Below, one piece after another: positions 42,412 to 50,574 of a stretch of DNA of 64,000 nt (position 1 is the stretch's first letter; each line of letters opens with the position of its first letter). The notes beneath the pieces are model-generated. The model was not told the DNA's origin. It did no database searches and saw only the letters and a program-made list of their open reading frames with translations. Both the position numbers and the translations under genes were made by a program. The DNA comes from Streptomyces sp. NBC_01296 (lineage in GTDB: Bacteria > Actinomycetota > Actinomycetes > Streptomycetales > Streptomycetaceae), in contig NZ_CP130720.1 of the NCBI RefSeq assembly GCF_035984415.1, positions 3,100,001 through 3,164,000 of the forward strand. The letters are read 5' to 3'.

Positions 42412-42438
42412 ATGAGACATTTCAAAGTGTCTGGAGAA
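42412..42438 (-). repeat. Right terminal inverted repeat of the element
   Basis: Read on the minus strand: TTCTCCAGAC, nine bases, then TGTCTCAT. It is followed on the plus strand by the CCGTCG duplication. Confidence 0.85.
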
Positions 42439-42518
42439 CCGTCGAACTTCGGCTCGTACGCCAGGCCGGCCGCGCGCGGCAGGGTGCGGACGGTGGCGGC
42501 GAGGGCGACGTGGATCAT
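42439..42518 (-). pseudogene. NHEJ ATP-dependent DNA ligase, 5' fragment
   Basis: Starts ATG at 42518, overlapping the ligD polymerase stop (ATGA), and reads MIHVALAATVRTLPRAAGLA then YEPKFDG, the motif I with catalytic Lys. It then runs into element sequence and stops about 17 codons later. The remainder of the gene is at 35749-36592. The first 42439-42444 is the right copy of the target duplication. Confidence 0.9.
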
Positions 42519-43414
42519 GGCCCAGCCTTCCCCGGCAGCCGGTGGGCCCGGTCGGGGTCGGTCAGCGGGCCGAAGAGGTCCCCGTCGCGCTCGAGCCGGG
42601 GCGGGATGTCGTCTGCGAGGAACACCAGGTCGGAGGGGGTATGGCAGGCCGCGACCTCCTCCCAGGACACGGGGGCGGAGACCGTCGGCCGGGCCCGCGC
42701 CCGCAGGGTGTAGGGGGCGGCGGTGGTTTTGGCGGCGGCGTTCTGGCTGTGGTCGACGAAGACCTTGCCGGGGCGCAGGGCCTTGGCCATGCGGTGCAGG
42801 ACGAGGTCGGGGAGCGCGCGCTCGGCCTCCTGGGCGAGGCTCTTGGCGTACGCCGACACGCGGTCGGACGGGGTCGGCTCCAGGGGGACGGCCAGGTGCA
42901 GGCCCTTGGAGCCGGAGGTCTTGGCGTACGCGGACAGGCCGTCGGCGGCGAGGCGCTCGCGCAGCCACAGCGCGACGGCGCAGCACTCGACGACGGTGGC
43001 GGGCGCGCCGGGATCGAGGTCGATGATCAGCCGGTCGGCGAGGGCCGGACTGCCCGCCGGCCACTGGGGGGTGTGGAACTCGACGACGAGGTTGGCGGCC
43101 CACATGAGGGAGGGCAGGTCCGCGATGACCACCTGTTCGGCGGAGAGGTCCTCGGAGCGGGGCACCGGGGTGGTTTTCACCCAGGCGGGCGTGCCGGGCG
43201 GCGGGTTCTTCGTGAAGAAGAGCTGGCCGTCCGGGCCGTCGGGATAGCGCAGGAACGACACCGGCCGGTTGTGGATGTGGGCCAGCAGCGAACCCGCGAT
43301 GGTGGCGTAGTAGTGCAGCACCTCGCCCTTGGTGAAGCCGGTCTCGGGGTACAGGACCTTGTGGAGATTGCTGAGCGGGACGCGACGCCCCTCCACCATG
43401 GTGATCGGCGTCAT
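42515..43414 (-). CDS. ligD: NHEJ polymerase (LigD polymerase domain)
   Basis: 299 aa from ATG at 43414. Archaeo-eukaryotic primase-type polymerase that fills DNA ends during non-homologous end joining. Signatures: LSNLHKVLYPETGFTKGEVL, FLRYPDGPDG, the 5'-phosphate/active-site region EFHTPQWP, and the catalytic LIIDLDPG. The ligase that normally follows is split by the element. The start is 31 bp from the divergent ku start, so promoters must overlap coding DNA. An internal ATG at 43399 is an alternative. Confidence 0.93.
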   Translation of the reverse strand: MTPITMVEGRRVPLSNLHKVLYPETGFTKGEVLHYYATIAGSLLAHIHNRPVSFLRYPDGPDGQLFFTKNPPPGTPAWVKTTPVPRSEDLSAEQVVIADLPSLMWAANLVVEFHTPQWPAGSPALADRLIIDLDPGAPATVVECCAVALWLRERLAADGLSAYAKTSGSKGLHLAVPLEPTPSDRVSAYAKSLAQEAERALPDLVLHRMAKALRPGKVFVDHSQNAAAKTTAAPYTLRARARPTVSAPVSWEEVAACHTPSDLVFLADDIPPRLERDGDLFGPLTDPDRAHRLPGKAGP

Positions 43415-43445
43415 ACGATGAGATTGCCATGAAACGGGAGGAACC

Positions 43446-44534
43446 GTGCGATCCATCTGGAACGGGGCAATCTCCTTCGGCTTGGTCAGCATCCCGATCA
43501 AGCTGGTGAACGCCACCGAGAGCCACTCGATCTCCTTTCGCCAGATCCACCTGAGCGACGGCGGCAGGATCCGCTACCGCAAGGTGTGCGAGCTGGACGG
43601 GGAGGAGGTGGCGACCGCCGAGATCGGCAAGGGGTACGAGGAGGCGGACGGGTCGCTCATCCCGATCACGGACGAGGACCTGGCGCAGCTGCCGATCGCG
43701 ACGGCGAAGACGATCGAGATCGTGTCGTTCGTCCCGGCGGACGAGATCGATCCGCTGCAGATGGACGCGGCGTACTACCTCGCGGCGAACGGGCCGACGG
43801 CGGCGAAGCCGTACACGCTGCTGCGCGAGGCGCTGAAGCGGAGCCGGCGGGTCGCGGTCGCCAAGTACGCACTGCGGGGGCGGGAGCGGCTGGGCATGCT
43901 GCGGGTCGTCGACGATGTGATCGCGATGCACGGGCTGCTCTGGCCGGACGAGATCCGGGTGCCGGAGGGGGTGGCTCCGGAGGGGAAGGTGTCGGTGCGG
44001 GACGCCGAGCTGGACCTGGCGGACGCGCTGATGGCGACGTTGGGGGAGGTGGAGATGTCCTCCCTGACGGACGAGTACCGCGAGGCCGTGGAGGCGATGA
44101 TCTCGGCGAAGTCGGAGGGCGCGTTCGAGCCTCCGGCGGAGGCCGAGGTGGAGCCGGCCGGCGGGAAGGTGATCGACCTGATGGCGGCGCTGGAGAAGAG
44201 CGTGCGGGCGGCGAAGGCGTCTCGGGGCGAGGTCGGGGCGGGGGCGGCCGGGGCCGCCGAGGATGCGGAGGTTACGCCGATCCGGCGGAAGCCGGCGGCC
44301 GCTGCCGCGCCGAAGACGGTGGGCGGGAAGAAGTCGACCGCCTCGACGGCGTCGGCGAAGAAGACGGCGTCGGGCACGAAGAAGGCGGCGTCGCGCAAGT
44401 CGGCTGCGACGAAGTCCACTTCGAAGACGGCTGCGGCGAAGAAGGCGACCGCGGGCGGGACTTCGACGAAGAAGTCGACCGCGGCGGGGGCGTCGGCGAA
44501 GAAGGCGGCTCCGCGGAAGCGGACGTCGGCCTGA
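43446..44534 (+). CDS. ku: NHEJ DNA end-binding protein Ku
   Basis: 362 aa. GTG start with GGGAGG upstream. Ku core about 1-255 (SIWNGAISFGLVSIPIKLVN, VCELDGEEVATAEIGKGYE, DEYREAVEAMISAK). The C-terminal about 80 residues are a Lys/Ala/Ser/Thr-rich tail with repeats such as KKSTA, similar to the basic tails of actinobacterial Ku that aid DNA binding. Homodimer that recruits LigD polymerase and ligase. It is divergent from ligD. Confidence 0.96.
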   Translation: MRSIWNGAISFGLVSIPIKLVNATESHSISFRQIHLSDGGRIRYRKVCELDGEEVATAEIGKGYEEADGSLIPITDEDLAQLPIATAKTIEIVSFVPADEIDPLQMDAAYYLAANGPTAAKPYTLLREALKRSRRVAVAKYALRGRERLGMLRVVDDVIAMHGLLWPDEIRVPEGVAPEGKVSVRDAELDLADALMATLGEVEMSSLTDEYREAVEAMISAKSEGAFEPPAEAEVEPAGGKVIDLMAALEKSVRAAKASRGEVGAGAAGAAEDAEVTPIRRKPAAAAAPKTVGGKKSTASTASAKKTASGTKKAASRKSAATKSTSKTAAAKKATAGGTSTKKSTAAGASAKKAAPRKRTSA

Positions 44535-44557
44535 CCGGTGGGCCGGGAGGAGACGGC

Positions 44558-45430
44558 CTACGCGCCGTTCGTGCGGGGTCGCAGGCCCGTGGGTGCGGTG
44601 CGGCGGCGGGTTCGGGAGGGGCCGTAGAGGTGTGGGGGCAGCCAGGTTCGGGTGGTGCGGGCCTGGGTGAAGAGGGCTTCGATGTCCGGGGGTTTGAGGG
44701 TGGTCGGGGCTGCGGCGAGGTGCGCCGGGGTCGTCGCCGGTTCGAGGATGCGGATGTCGCGGACCGTCGGGGCCACCTCGATGCGGGAGGCGTCGACCAG
44801 CGCCAGCGCCGGGAGCACCGGGGCCGCCAGGGCCCGGGTTGCCGCGGCGGCGGCACGGCGGATCCAGCGCGGGTCCGGGCGCGGCTCGGCGCGGCCCACC
44901 GTCAGCAGCAGGTCGCCGACGGCCGCCCGCTGCTTGCGCCCCGGGAGCGTACGGATGCAGAAGATCCCCGCCGGGCCCATGAGCAGGTGGTCGATGCGGC
45001 CCAGGCCCGGGAGCGGCACGGAGTGCAGGACCCGCCAGTCCTCCGGCTCGAGGGAGTCCAGCAGGTCGCCCATGCGCTGCTGGGCCGTCAGGTCCTGGCG
45101 GAGCCGGTGCCGGGCCCGGCTGCCCGCCGAGCCGTGTTCCAGTTCGCCCAGCAGGGCTTCGCCGGGGCGGTTCGGGGCCAGGTCCTCGTCCGGCGGGAGG
45201 GCGAGTCTGCGCAGGTCCGCAGGCGTGGGCACCGGCGGGGGGCCGACCGTGTACGGGCCGGCCAGGTACGGGCGCAACGCCGCCAGGACCGCCTCGCGGT
45301 GCTGGTCGGCGAGCACGCTGATCCGGTTGGTCTGCCGGTCGTACCAGGCCACCGCCTGGCCGTCGGGCAGGTTGACGTAGAGCCGGCCGCGGCCGGGGCG
45401 GCCGCTCGGCAGCACCTTGAGTCCCCGCAT
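44558..45430 (-). CDS. NERD (nuclease-related) domain protein
   Basis: 290 aa. The central part (about 115-200) has the NERD pattern: WRVLHSVPLPGLGRIDHLLM followed by GPAGIFCIRT and a later basic region. NERD is linked to nuclease-like folds and plasmid or phage genes, but function is unproven. The N-terminal part (LYVNLPDGQAVAWYDRQTNR) recurs in Streptomyces NERD proteins. Start ATG 45430, with a GTG three codons earlier possible. Convergent with ku. Confidence 0.8.
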   Translation of the reverse strand: MRGLKVLPSGRPGRGRLYVNLPDGQAVAWYDRQTNRISVLADQHREAVLAALRPYLAGPYTVGPPPVPTPADLRRLALPPDEDLAPNRPGEALLGELEHGSAGSRARHRLRQDLTAQQRMGDLLDSLEPEDWRVLHSVPLPGLGRIDHLLMGPAGIFCIRTLPGRKQRAAVGDLLLTVGRAEPRPDPRWIRRAAAAATRALAAPVLPALALVDASRIEVAPTVRDIRILEPATTPAHLAAAPTTLKPPDIEALFTQARTTRTWLPPHLYGPSRTRRRTAPTGLRPRTNGA

Positions 45431-45439
45431 GGACCTCAC

Positions 45440-45612
45440 CCCCCGCCGTACATGGGAGCAGCCCGGGCGCCTCGCGGCAATCCCCCGGTGGAGTTCTCGG
45501 TCACGTAACAGCTTCTACGGGACTCCGCCGGGTTCCTGTTACATGCTCATCGCTGTACTGACACAGCAGGCTCCTAGGTTTGCCGTAACTGGACCGGACC
45601 TAAGGATTCCCC
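45440..45612. promoter_or_regulatory. Divergent promoter region
   Basis: 173 bp between the NERD gene and the exported-protein gene. It is AT-richer near 45500-45600. No hexamers are assigned with confidence. Confidence 0.35.
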
Positions 45613-46215
45613 GTGAGCACCGTCAACCGCCGCACTCTCGTACGAGCCGCCGCAGTGACCGTCTGCGCCGGAACCCTCCTTGGGCTGCCCGCCGCGGCCG
45701 CCCTCGCCGAAGGGGTGCCCGCCGCTTCGGCCGCGCACTCCGCGGGTGCGCCCCGGACCCTCCTCAAGACCCTCGGCCTCGCGGACGGCGTGTCCAAGGC
45801 GAACGTCTACCGCATCGCCGAGGGCGGCTTCCAGGCCGACATCCTGGCCGCCGACGGCGCCAAGGCGGCCACCTTGACCAGCAGTGACGGCTCCGCCGGA
45901 TTCGGCGGATCCGGCCCGCTGCACGTGGCGCTCCGGCCCGACGGCCGGCTGTCCTCCTGGGTCGGCGCCGCGGGCGGGACCGGCGCCGGCAGCGGTACGC
46001 CCGTCGCCGACGGGCACAAGACCGGGACCCGGGACGGGCGGGTCGTCCAGGCCTCGGCTCCGCACGCCCGGTCGGTCGCCTCCGGGACCCTGGACACGCT
46101 GGCCGACGGGCCGGGTGACGGGGTGCTGCTGCTCGCCGCGGGCGGCGGTATCGCGGCCGTGGGCGCCGCCGGGCTCGGGTTCGCCATGCTGCGCCGCGGG
46201 CGCACCGAGGGCTGA
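45613..46215 (+). CDS. Exported protein with C-terminal membrane anchor
   Basis: 200 aa, GTG start. N-terminal signal peptide (TLVRAAAVTVCAGTLLGLPA ending AALAEG), a small extracellular domain of about 110 residues, then a hydrophobic segment (GDGVLLLAAGGGIAAVGAAG) and a basic tail (LRRGRTEG). The end resembles a sortase-type tail without LPxTG, so it is probably membrane-bound. No family is recognised. Confidence 0.75.
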   Translation: MSTVNRRTLVRAAAVTVCAGTLLGLPAAAALAEGVPAASAAHSAGAPRTLLKTLGLADGVSKANVYRIAEGGFQADILAADGAKAATLTSSDGSAGFGGSGPLHVALRPDGRLSSWVGAAGGTGAGSGTPVADGHKTGTRDGRVVQASAPHARSVASGTLDTLADGPGDGVLLLAAGGGIAAVGAAGLGFAMLRRGRTEG

Positions 46216-46326
46216 TCCGCCGAGACCCTCTCGAGAACCTGTCGAAAAAACGGGCAAACCTCCGCATAAGGTTGAGTGACGTCACGAGGCGTCGCGTGGA
46301 CCCGTGGAAGAGGAGGCCCGGTCGGC

Positions 46327-47100
46327 TTGCGTGCGTTTCCCTTCCCGGCCGCCGCCTCCCGTGCCCGCGCCGCCCTGCCCGCCCTGCCCGCCCTGATCGG
46401 CCTCGCGCTGGCGCCCCTGCTCGCGGGCTGCGGCGACACCGGCGGCCCGGTGGGCGCCGGTGCGACCCCGACCGCGAGCGGGCCCGTACACCTGTGGCCG
46501 GACCGCAAGGGGGCCTCCGTACCGCCCGCCGATCCGGAAGGTGCACCGCCGGTGTACGTGCAGGGACTGGCACCCGTGCGGGACCAGAACGTGCACGAGG
46601 TCGACCCGGTGGCCCTCGTCCAGGCGGAACTGCGGGCCGGCCCGAACACCGACGCCGGCGCGGACGGGATGCCCCCGCAGACCGTCGCCGCGATCGAGGC
46701 ATGCGGGCAGGAGGGGCAGCCGCCGGGGAAGTGCCCGGTGCTGACGCCGTACTACCGGGACCTGACGGACAACGGCCGGGACGAGCTCGTCGTCGGCATC
46801 GAACTGCCGGACCGGATGATGTCCGTACGGGTGTACACGGCGGACCCCGACGGACGCCTCAACCGGATCATGGCGACGACGCAGACCGTGGTCGGTGTCG
46901 AGCTGGCGGGAGAGGACGTGATCCTGCGGGTGCCGAGCGGCAATCCGGGCTACGAGCTGATCACCGTGTGGTCCTGGGACGGAAAGCAGCGCACGATGCT
47001 GCCGACGCGCGAGCAGATCGTCCGGCTGCCGACGACCGCCCCCGCCGCCTCGCCGTCGGCGCCGCAGCCGCTGAAGCCCTCCCCGGAGGGGACGCCGTGA
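46327..47100 (+). CDS. Lipoprotein coupled to a sensor kinase
   Basis: 257 aa from TTG at 46327 (GAGGAGG upstream); a GTG at 46276 is an alternative. Lipobox LLAGC follows a hydrophobic leader. The mature part has PYYRDLTDNGRDELVVGIEL and no known enzyme motif. Its stop overlaps the histidine kinase start (GTGA), so the pair is co-translated. The arrangement recalls CseA, the lipoprotein that restrains the CseC kinase in the S. coelicolor sigE system, but no sigma or regulator gene is here. Likely a modulator of the kinase. Confidence 0.8.
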   Translation: MRAFPFPAAASRARAALPALPALIGLALAPLLAGCGDTGGPVGAGATPTASGPVHLWPDRKGASVPPADPEGAPPVYVQGLAPVRDQNVHEVDPVALVQAELRAGPNTDAGADGMPPQTVAAIEACGQEGQPPGKCPVLTPYYRDLTDNGRDELVVGIELPDRMMSVRVYTADPDGRLNRIMATTQTVVGVELAGEDVILRVPSGNPGYELITVWSWDGKQRTMLPTREQIVRLPTTAPAASPSAPQPLKPSPEGTP

Positions 47101-48428
47101 GGGGGCGGCTGCCCGCCTGGACGGCCACGCTGACGTGGAAGGCGGGGTGCTTCATCGTCGTGATGTGCTGCTCCCTCGCGGCCGCGCTGGGTGCGCTGGT
47201 GCACGTGGAGGTGACCCGCCAGACGGTCGCGACGGCGCGCGGGAAGGCCCTCGAGAAACTGGCCGACGTCGCACGGGAGTACGAGGCCGGCGAGGCCCTC
47301 CCGCCCGACTCGGGGCTCGACCCGGCGGGCCTGCCGCCGGCGCTGCGGGCGCTGGCGGTGTCCGGGCAGCGCGCGACGATGGTGGCCGAGTACGAGGGCC
47401 GCCCGACGATGTGGGCGGCGGCCCCGGCGGACGGGAAGGCCCTGGCCACGGCCGTCGACTACGCGCAGAGCGCGCGGACGATCCAGGGCCTGGACAACGC
47501 GATCATCTGGTCGTCCGTGCTGGCGATCGGCGGGACGCTGCTGGTGGGGGCCTTCGCGGTGACCCGGGTGACGCGGCGGTTGCACCAGACGGCGACCGTG
47601 GCCCGGCGGATCACGCAGGGCGATCTGGACGCGCGCGTGGACGATCCGCGGACCAAGGACCCCTCGCGGCACCAGGACGAGGTGGCGATCGTGGCGGGCG
47701 CTCTCGACACGATGGCCGGGACCCTGCAGGCGAAGCTGCTGAGCGAGCAGCGGTTCACGGCGGACGTCGCGCACGAGCTGCGCACGCCGCTGACCGGGTT
47801 GCAGGCGGCGTCGGAGCTGCTGCCGGAGGGGCGGGCGACAGAGCTGGTGCAGGAGCGGGTACGGACGATGCGGGGTCTGACGGAGGACCTGCTGGAGATC
47901 TCGCGGCTGGATTCGGGGCGTGAGGTGGTGGAGACGGATCTGCACCAGTTGGGCCGGCTGGCGCGGCGGGTGGTGCGGGCGTCCGGGACGGATACGGAGG
48001 TGGTGATCGTCCGGGACGCGCACGTGGAGACCGACCGGCGCAGGCTCGAGCGGGTGCTGGGGAACCTGGTGGCCAATGCGCACAAGCACGGGCGGCCGCC
48101 GGTGGCACTGACGGTGGACGGGCCGGTGGTGACCGTACGGGACCACGGGGACGGGTTCCCGGAGTACCTGATGGCGCACGGCCCGCAGCGGTTCCGGACC
48201 GGGGGCGTGGGGGCGGGCAAGGGGCACGGGCTGGGGCTGACCATCGCAGTGGGGCAGGCGGAGGTCATCGGCGCGCGGCTGGTGTTCCGGGGCGCGGAGG
48301 GCGGCGGGGCACTGGCCGTCCTGACCCTCCCGGAGCCTCCGGACCCGGAGCCGCCCGCACCTGCGGGTCCGGAGCCGCCCGCGCCTGCGGACCCGGAGCG
48401 GCCCGCACCTGCGGGTCCGGAGGCCTAG
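47097..48428 (+). CDS. Orphan membrane sensor histidine kinase
   Basis: 443 aa, GTG start with GGAGG upstream. Two membrane helices (about 12-34 and 140-162) border an extracytoplasmic sensor of about 100 residues. HAMP follows, then HisKA with FTADVAHELRTPLTGLQAAS (phospho-His in AHELRTP) and a HATPase_c domain (NLVANAHKHG, GDGFP, GKGHGLGLTIA). The C-terminus is a Pro/Glu/Ala repeat tail (PEPPAPAGPEPPAPAD). No response regulator is adjacent, unusual for this class, so it may signal to a distant partner. Confidence 0.92.
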   Translation: MRGRLPAWTATLTWKAGCFIVVMCCSLAAALGALVHVEVTRQTVATARGKALEKLADVAREYEAGEALPPDSGLDPAGLPPALRALAVSGQRATMVAEYEGRPTMWAAAPADGKALATAVDYAQSARTIQGLDNAIIWSSVLAIGGTLLVGAFAVTRVTRRLHQTATVARRITQGDLDARVDDPRTKDPSRHQDEVAIVAGALDTMAGTLQAKLLSEQRFTADVAHELRTPLTGLQAASELLPEGRATELVQERVRTMRGLTEDLLEISRLDSGREVVETDLHQLGRLARRVVRASGTDTEVVIVRDAHVETDRRRLERVLGNLVANAHKHGRPPVALTVDGPVVTVRDHGDGFPEYLMAHGPQRFRTGGVGAGKGHGLGLTIAVGQAEVIGARLVFRGAEGGGALAVLTLPEPPDPEPPAPAGPEPPAPADPERPAPAGPEA

Positions 48429-48443
48429 GGGCTGTTTTGTCGA

Positions 48444-48719
48444 TCAGGCCGGCGGCGGGGTCTGCTTGCTCCAGGGCCAGCGGACCTTGGGCTTCTGGCC
48501 CGACGGGGCGTACGTGTACTTCCAGCCCTTCTGGAGGTGCAGCCGCTTCGAATAGCCGGCCGGGACCCGCTCGTACAGCAGGACCGTCTCGGGGCCGCCG
48601 TCGGCCGACGGGACCGGGATCTCGTACCACTTCGGCGGGTGGCCGGTCGGGCCGACGAGGATCGCAAGGACCCGGCCGTCCATCGGGCCGCCCTCGAAGG
48701 GGGTGGGTTCGCTTCTCAC
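48444..48719 (-). CDS. Small conserved protein of unknown function
   Basis: 91 aa, GTG start; ATG at 48683 possible. Contains FEGGPMDGRVLAILVGPTG and KWYEIPVPS, and the last third is Trp/Tyr/Lys-rich (LQKGWKYTYAPSGQKPKV). Soluble and basic. It follows the TetR gene by 10 bp on the same strand, so it is co-transcribed. No function assigned. Confidence 0.6.
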   Translation of the reverse strand: MRSEPTPFEGGPMDGRVLAILVGPTGHPPKWYEIPVPSADGGPETVLLYERVPAGYSKRLHLQKGWKYTYAPSGQKPKVRWPWSKQTPPPA

Positions 48720-48729
48720 CCCACCAGTG

Positions 48730-49446
48730 TCACAGCAGGTGGGCGGCCTCGGAGACCACGGGGATCACGCGTCGGGCCAGGACCCCGACCGGGCCGTCCG
48801 CCGATTCGAGGGCCAGCGCGGCCCGCGCCGCTGCGGCGGTCTCCGGGTCGGTGGCGGCCGTCGCCGTCAGCAGGGCTATGAACTGGTCGACCAGCCAGTC
48901 GCGCAGGGACGAGACCTCCGGCTGCTTGCCCTCGTCGATCCAGATGAGGGAGGCCGCCTCGACCGCCGTGATCCAGGTGCGGACCATCATCCGCAGCCGC
49001 GGACCGGGGGCCGGGACGGCCAGGTGGTAGAGGATCTGCTGCGCCGCGGCCCGGCGGATGCCGTCCACCGTCGCCGTCGTACGGGAGGTCTCGACGACGC
49101 TGCCGCCCTGGAGGAGCGCCGAGAAGCCCGCGTCGTGCTCGTCCACGAAGGCCAGGTAGCGGTCCAGCGCCCGGGAGAGGCGCTGGGTCAGGGGGCCGGC
49201 CTGCGGTTCGGCGAAGCACTGCTCGAGGAGGTCCGCCGCCGAGCGCAGGGCCGCCTCGTACAGCTGCTGCTTGCCGCCCGGGAAGTAGCGGTAGACCAGG
49301 GGCCGCGAGACGCCCGCCGCCTCGGCGACGTCGTCGAGCGAGACCTCTTCCGGGGCCCGGTGCGCGAACAGCGACAAGGCGGCGTCGAGCAGCTGGGCCC
49401 GCCGCTCCTCGACGCTCAGCCTGCGGTACGCGCGTACGGTCGTCAT
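48730..49446 (-). CDS. TetR-family transcriptional regulator
   Basis: 238 aa. N-terminal HTH (RRAQLLDAALSLFAHRAPEE then VSLDDVAEAAGVSRPLVYRYF) and a larger ligand domain. It lies 29 bp after the AurF-like oxygenase gene on the same strand, so it may control that gene and the divergent diiron gene. Confidence 0.93.
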   Translation of the reverse strand: MTTVRAYRRLSVEERRAQLLDAALSLFAHRAPEEVSLDDVAEAAGVSRPLVYRYFPGGKQQLYEAALRSAADLLEQCFAEPQAGPLTQRLSRALDRYLAFVDEHDAGFSALLQGGSVVETSRTTATVDGIRRAAAQQILYHLAVPAPGPRLRMMVRTWITAVEAASLIWIDEGKQPEVSSLRDWLVDQFIALLTATAATDPETAAAARAALALESADGPVGVLARRVIPVVSEAAHLL

Positions 49447-49475
49447 GCCCGCAGGGTAGCCCCGAAACAGGCGGC

Positions 49476-50447
49476 TCAGGCGAGGAGTCCCGAGCTCTTC
49501 CAGAGCCTGCGGCCGACGCCGCGCAGCACGCCGATGTCGTCGAGGAAGTCCGTGAGCCGCTTGGCGCCCGTCTGCATGACCTCGCGGCGGTGGCCGCTCG
49601 CCCGGACCTGGGCGACGGCTTCGCGCCGGTCGAGGCCGATGTTCTCGTAGACCTGGGGGTTGACGAAGGCCAGGGAGAAGACGCGGGCGGCCTCGCCGCA
49701 GCTGATGCGCGTGAGTTCCTGTTCCCAGCGCGGGGCGGTCAGCATCTGGCGGCGCAGTTCCTCGCGGGCGTAGCGGACGTGCCGGGCCTCCTCGATGACG
49801 TGGATGCGGGTGACGCCGCGTACGAGGGGCTGGATGCGCTCGTCGGGGAAGGTGAGGCGCTGCATCCAGTCGAGGATCTCCTCGCCGAGCAGGGTGCAGG
49901 CGAAGGAACCCGGGGTCGTGGAGACGGTCTTGAGGATCCGGGCGAGGTTGTGGTTGAGGCGGGAGACCGGGTAGGCGGGGGCGCCGGCCTTCTGGATCAT
50001 GCGGGCGAACATCATCGAGTGGCGGCACTCGTCGGCTATCTCGGTGAGCGCGTAGCGGACGTGGTTGCTGGTCAGGGACTTGTCGTAGATGTGCCGGACC
50101 ATCAGCTGCATCAGGATGATCTCGAACCAGATGCCGAGCGAGCCGAGCGCCGCGGCCTCGTGGCGGGAGAGGTCGATGCGCTGCTCCTCGCCCATCTTCT
50201 TCCACAGCGGGGTGTCGTAGAGGGAGAGCAGCTCGGGCGGCCAGTAGTACTTCCCGTCGATGGGCGGGGCGTCCCAGTCGAGTTCCTTGTCGGGGTCGAA
50301 GGAGTGCTTGGCCGAGGATTCGAGCAGTCGCGCGGCGATCTCTTCGCGGTCCTTGAGGAGGCCGAGCGCGTCCTGCAGCGCGCCTCGATCGGTCACGGTC
50401 GTCATGGCTTCGGATACCTCGCTCATCGGGTTACCGGCGGTCATCAC
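49476..50447 (-). CDS. AurF-like diiron oxygenase
   Basis: 323 aa; start uncertain among 50447, 50426 and 50405. The four-helix diiron pattern of the p-aminobenzoate N-oxygenase family is visible: HEAAALGSLGIWFEIILMQL, EIADECRHSMMFARMI and HVIEEARHVRYAREEL, the Glu/His residues being iron ligands. Substrate not known; the family includes amine oxygenases and fatty-acyl-type oxidases. Divergent from the second diiron gene with a short palindrome between. Confidence 0.85.
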   Translation of the reverse strand: MMTAGNPMSEVSEAMTTVTDRGALQDALGLLKDREEIAARLLESSAKHSFDPDKELDWDAPPIDGKYYWPPELLSLYDTPLWKKMGEEQRIDLSRHEAAALGSLGIWFEIILMQLMVRHIYDKSLTSNHVRYALTEIADECRHSMMFARMIQKAGAPAYPVSRLNHNLARILKTVSTTPGSFACTLLGEEILDWMQRLTFPDERIQPLVRGVTRIHVIEEARHVRYAREELRRQMLTAPRWEQELTRISCGEAARVFSLAFVNPQVYENIGLDRREAVAQVRASGHRREVMQTGAKRLTDFLDDIGVLRGVGRRLWKSSGLLA

Positions 50448-50458
50448 TTATGAGACTG

Positions 50459-50470
50459 CTTGTCAGCAAG
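50459..50470. promoter_or_regulatory. Candidate operator between divergent diiron genes
   Basis: CTTGTCAGCAAG (50459-50470) is a short inverted repeat (CTTG-N4-CAAG) in the 127-bp gap, a plausible half of a TetR operator for the neighbouring regulator. Confidence 0.35.
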
Positions 50471-50574
50471 ACCGTCAATCCCCTGCGCACGACTTGTTGA
50501 CCCCGCGTCTACCAACGTGTGACGCTGCCAACCATCCAGTCCTGTACGGAAGTACACGAGCCGAGGGGGCGTCA

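Larger units (their letters stand above)
36593..42438. mobile_element. 5,846-bp insertion element disrupting the NHEJ ligase gene
   Basis: The ends are imperfect inverted repeats. Left (36593-36617) and right (42412-42438, reversed) both begin TTCTCCAGAC and end TGTCTCAT, with 7 and 9 differing bases between. Both are flanked by the same CCGTCG. Cargo: decayed IS21-type transposase, three linked genes of type VII secretion flavour, a remnant of the third gene, a second ATP-dependent DNA ligase, and a small coiled-coil protein. No intact transposase or integrase is recognised, so mobility would need help in trans or has been lost. Confidence 0.85.

Noticed and set aside
36593..42438. Integrative plasmid or prophage
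   Set aside because: No integrase, replication, transfer or phage structural gene is recognisable; ends look transposon-like.
44263..44670. Arg-rich frame over the Ku tail
   Set aside because: Produced by the Lys/Ala repeat codons of ku read in another frame.
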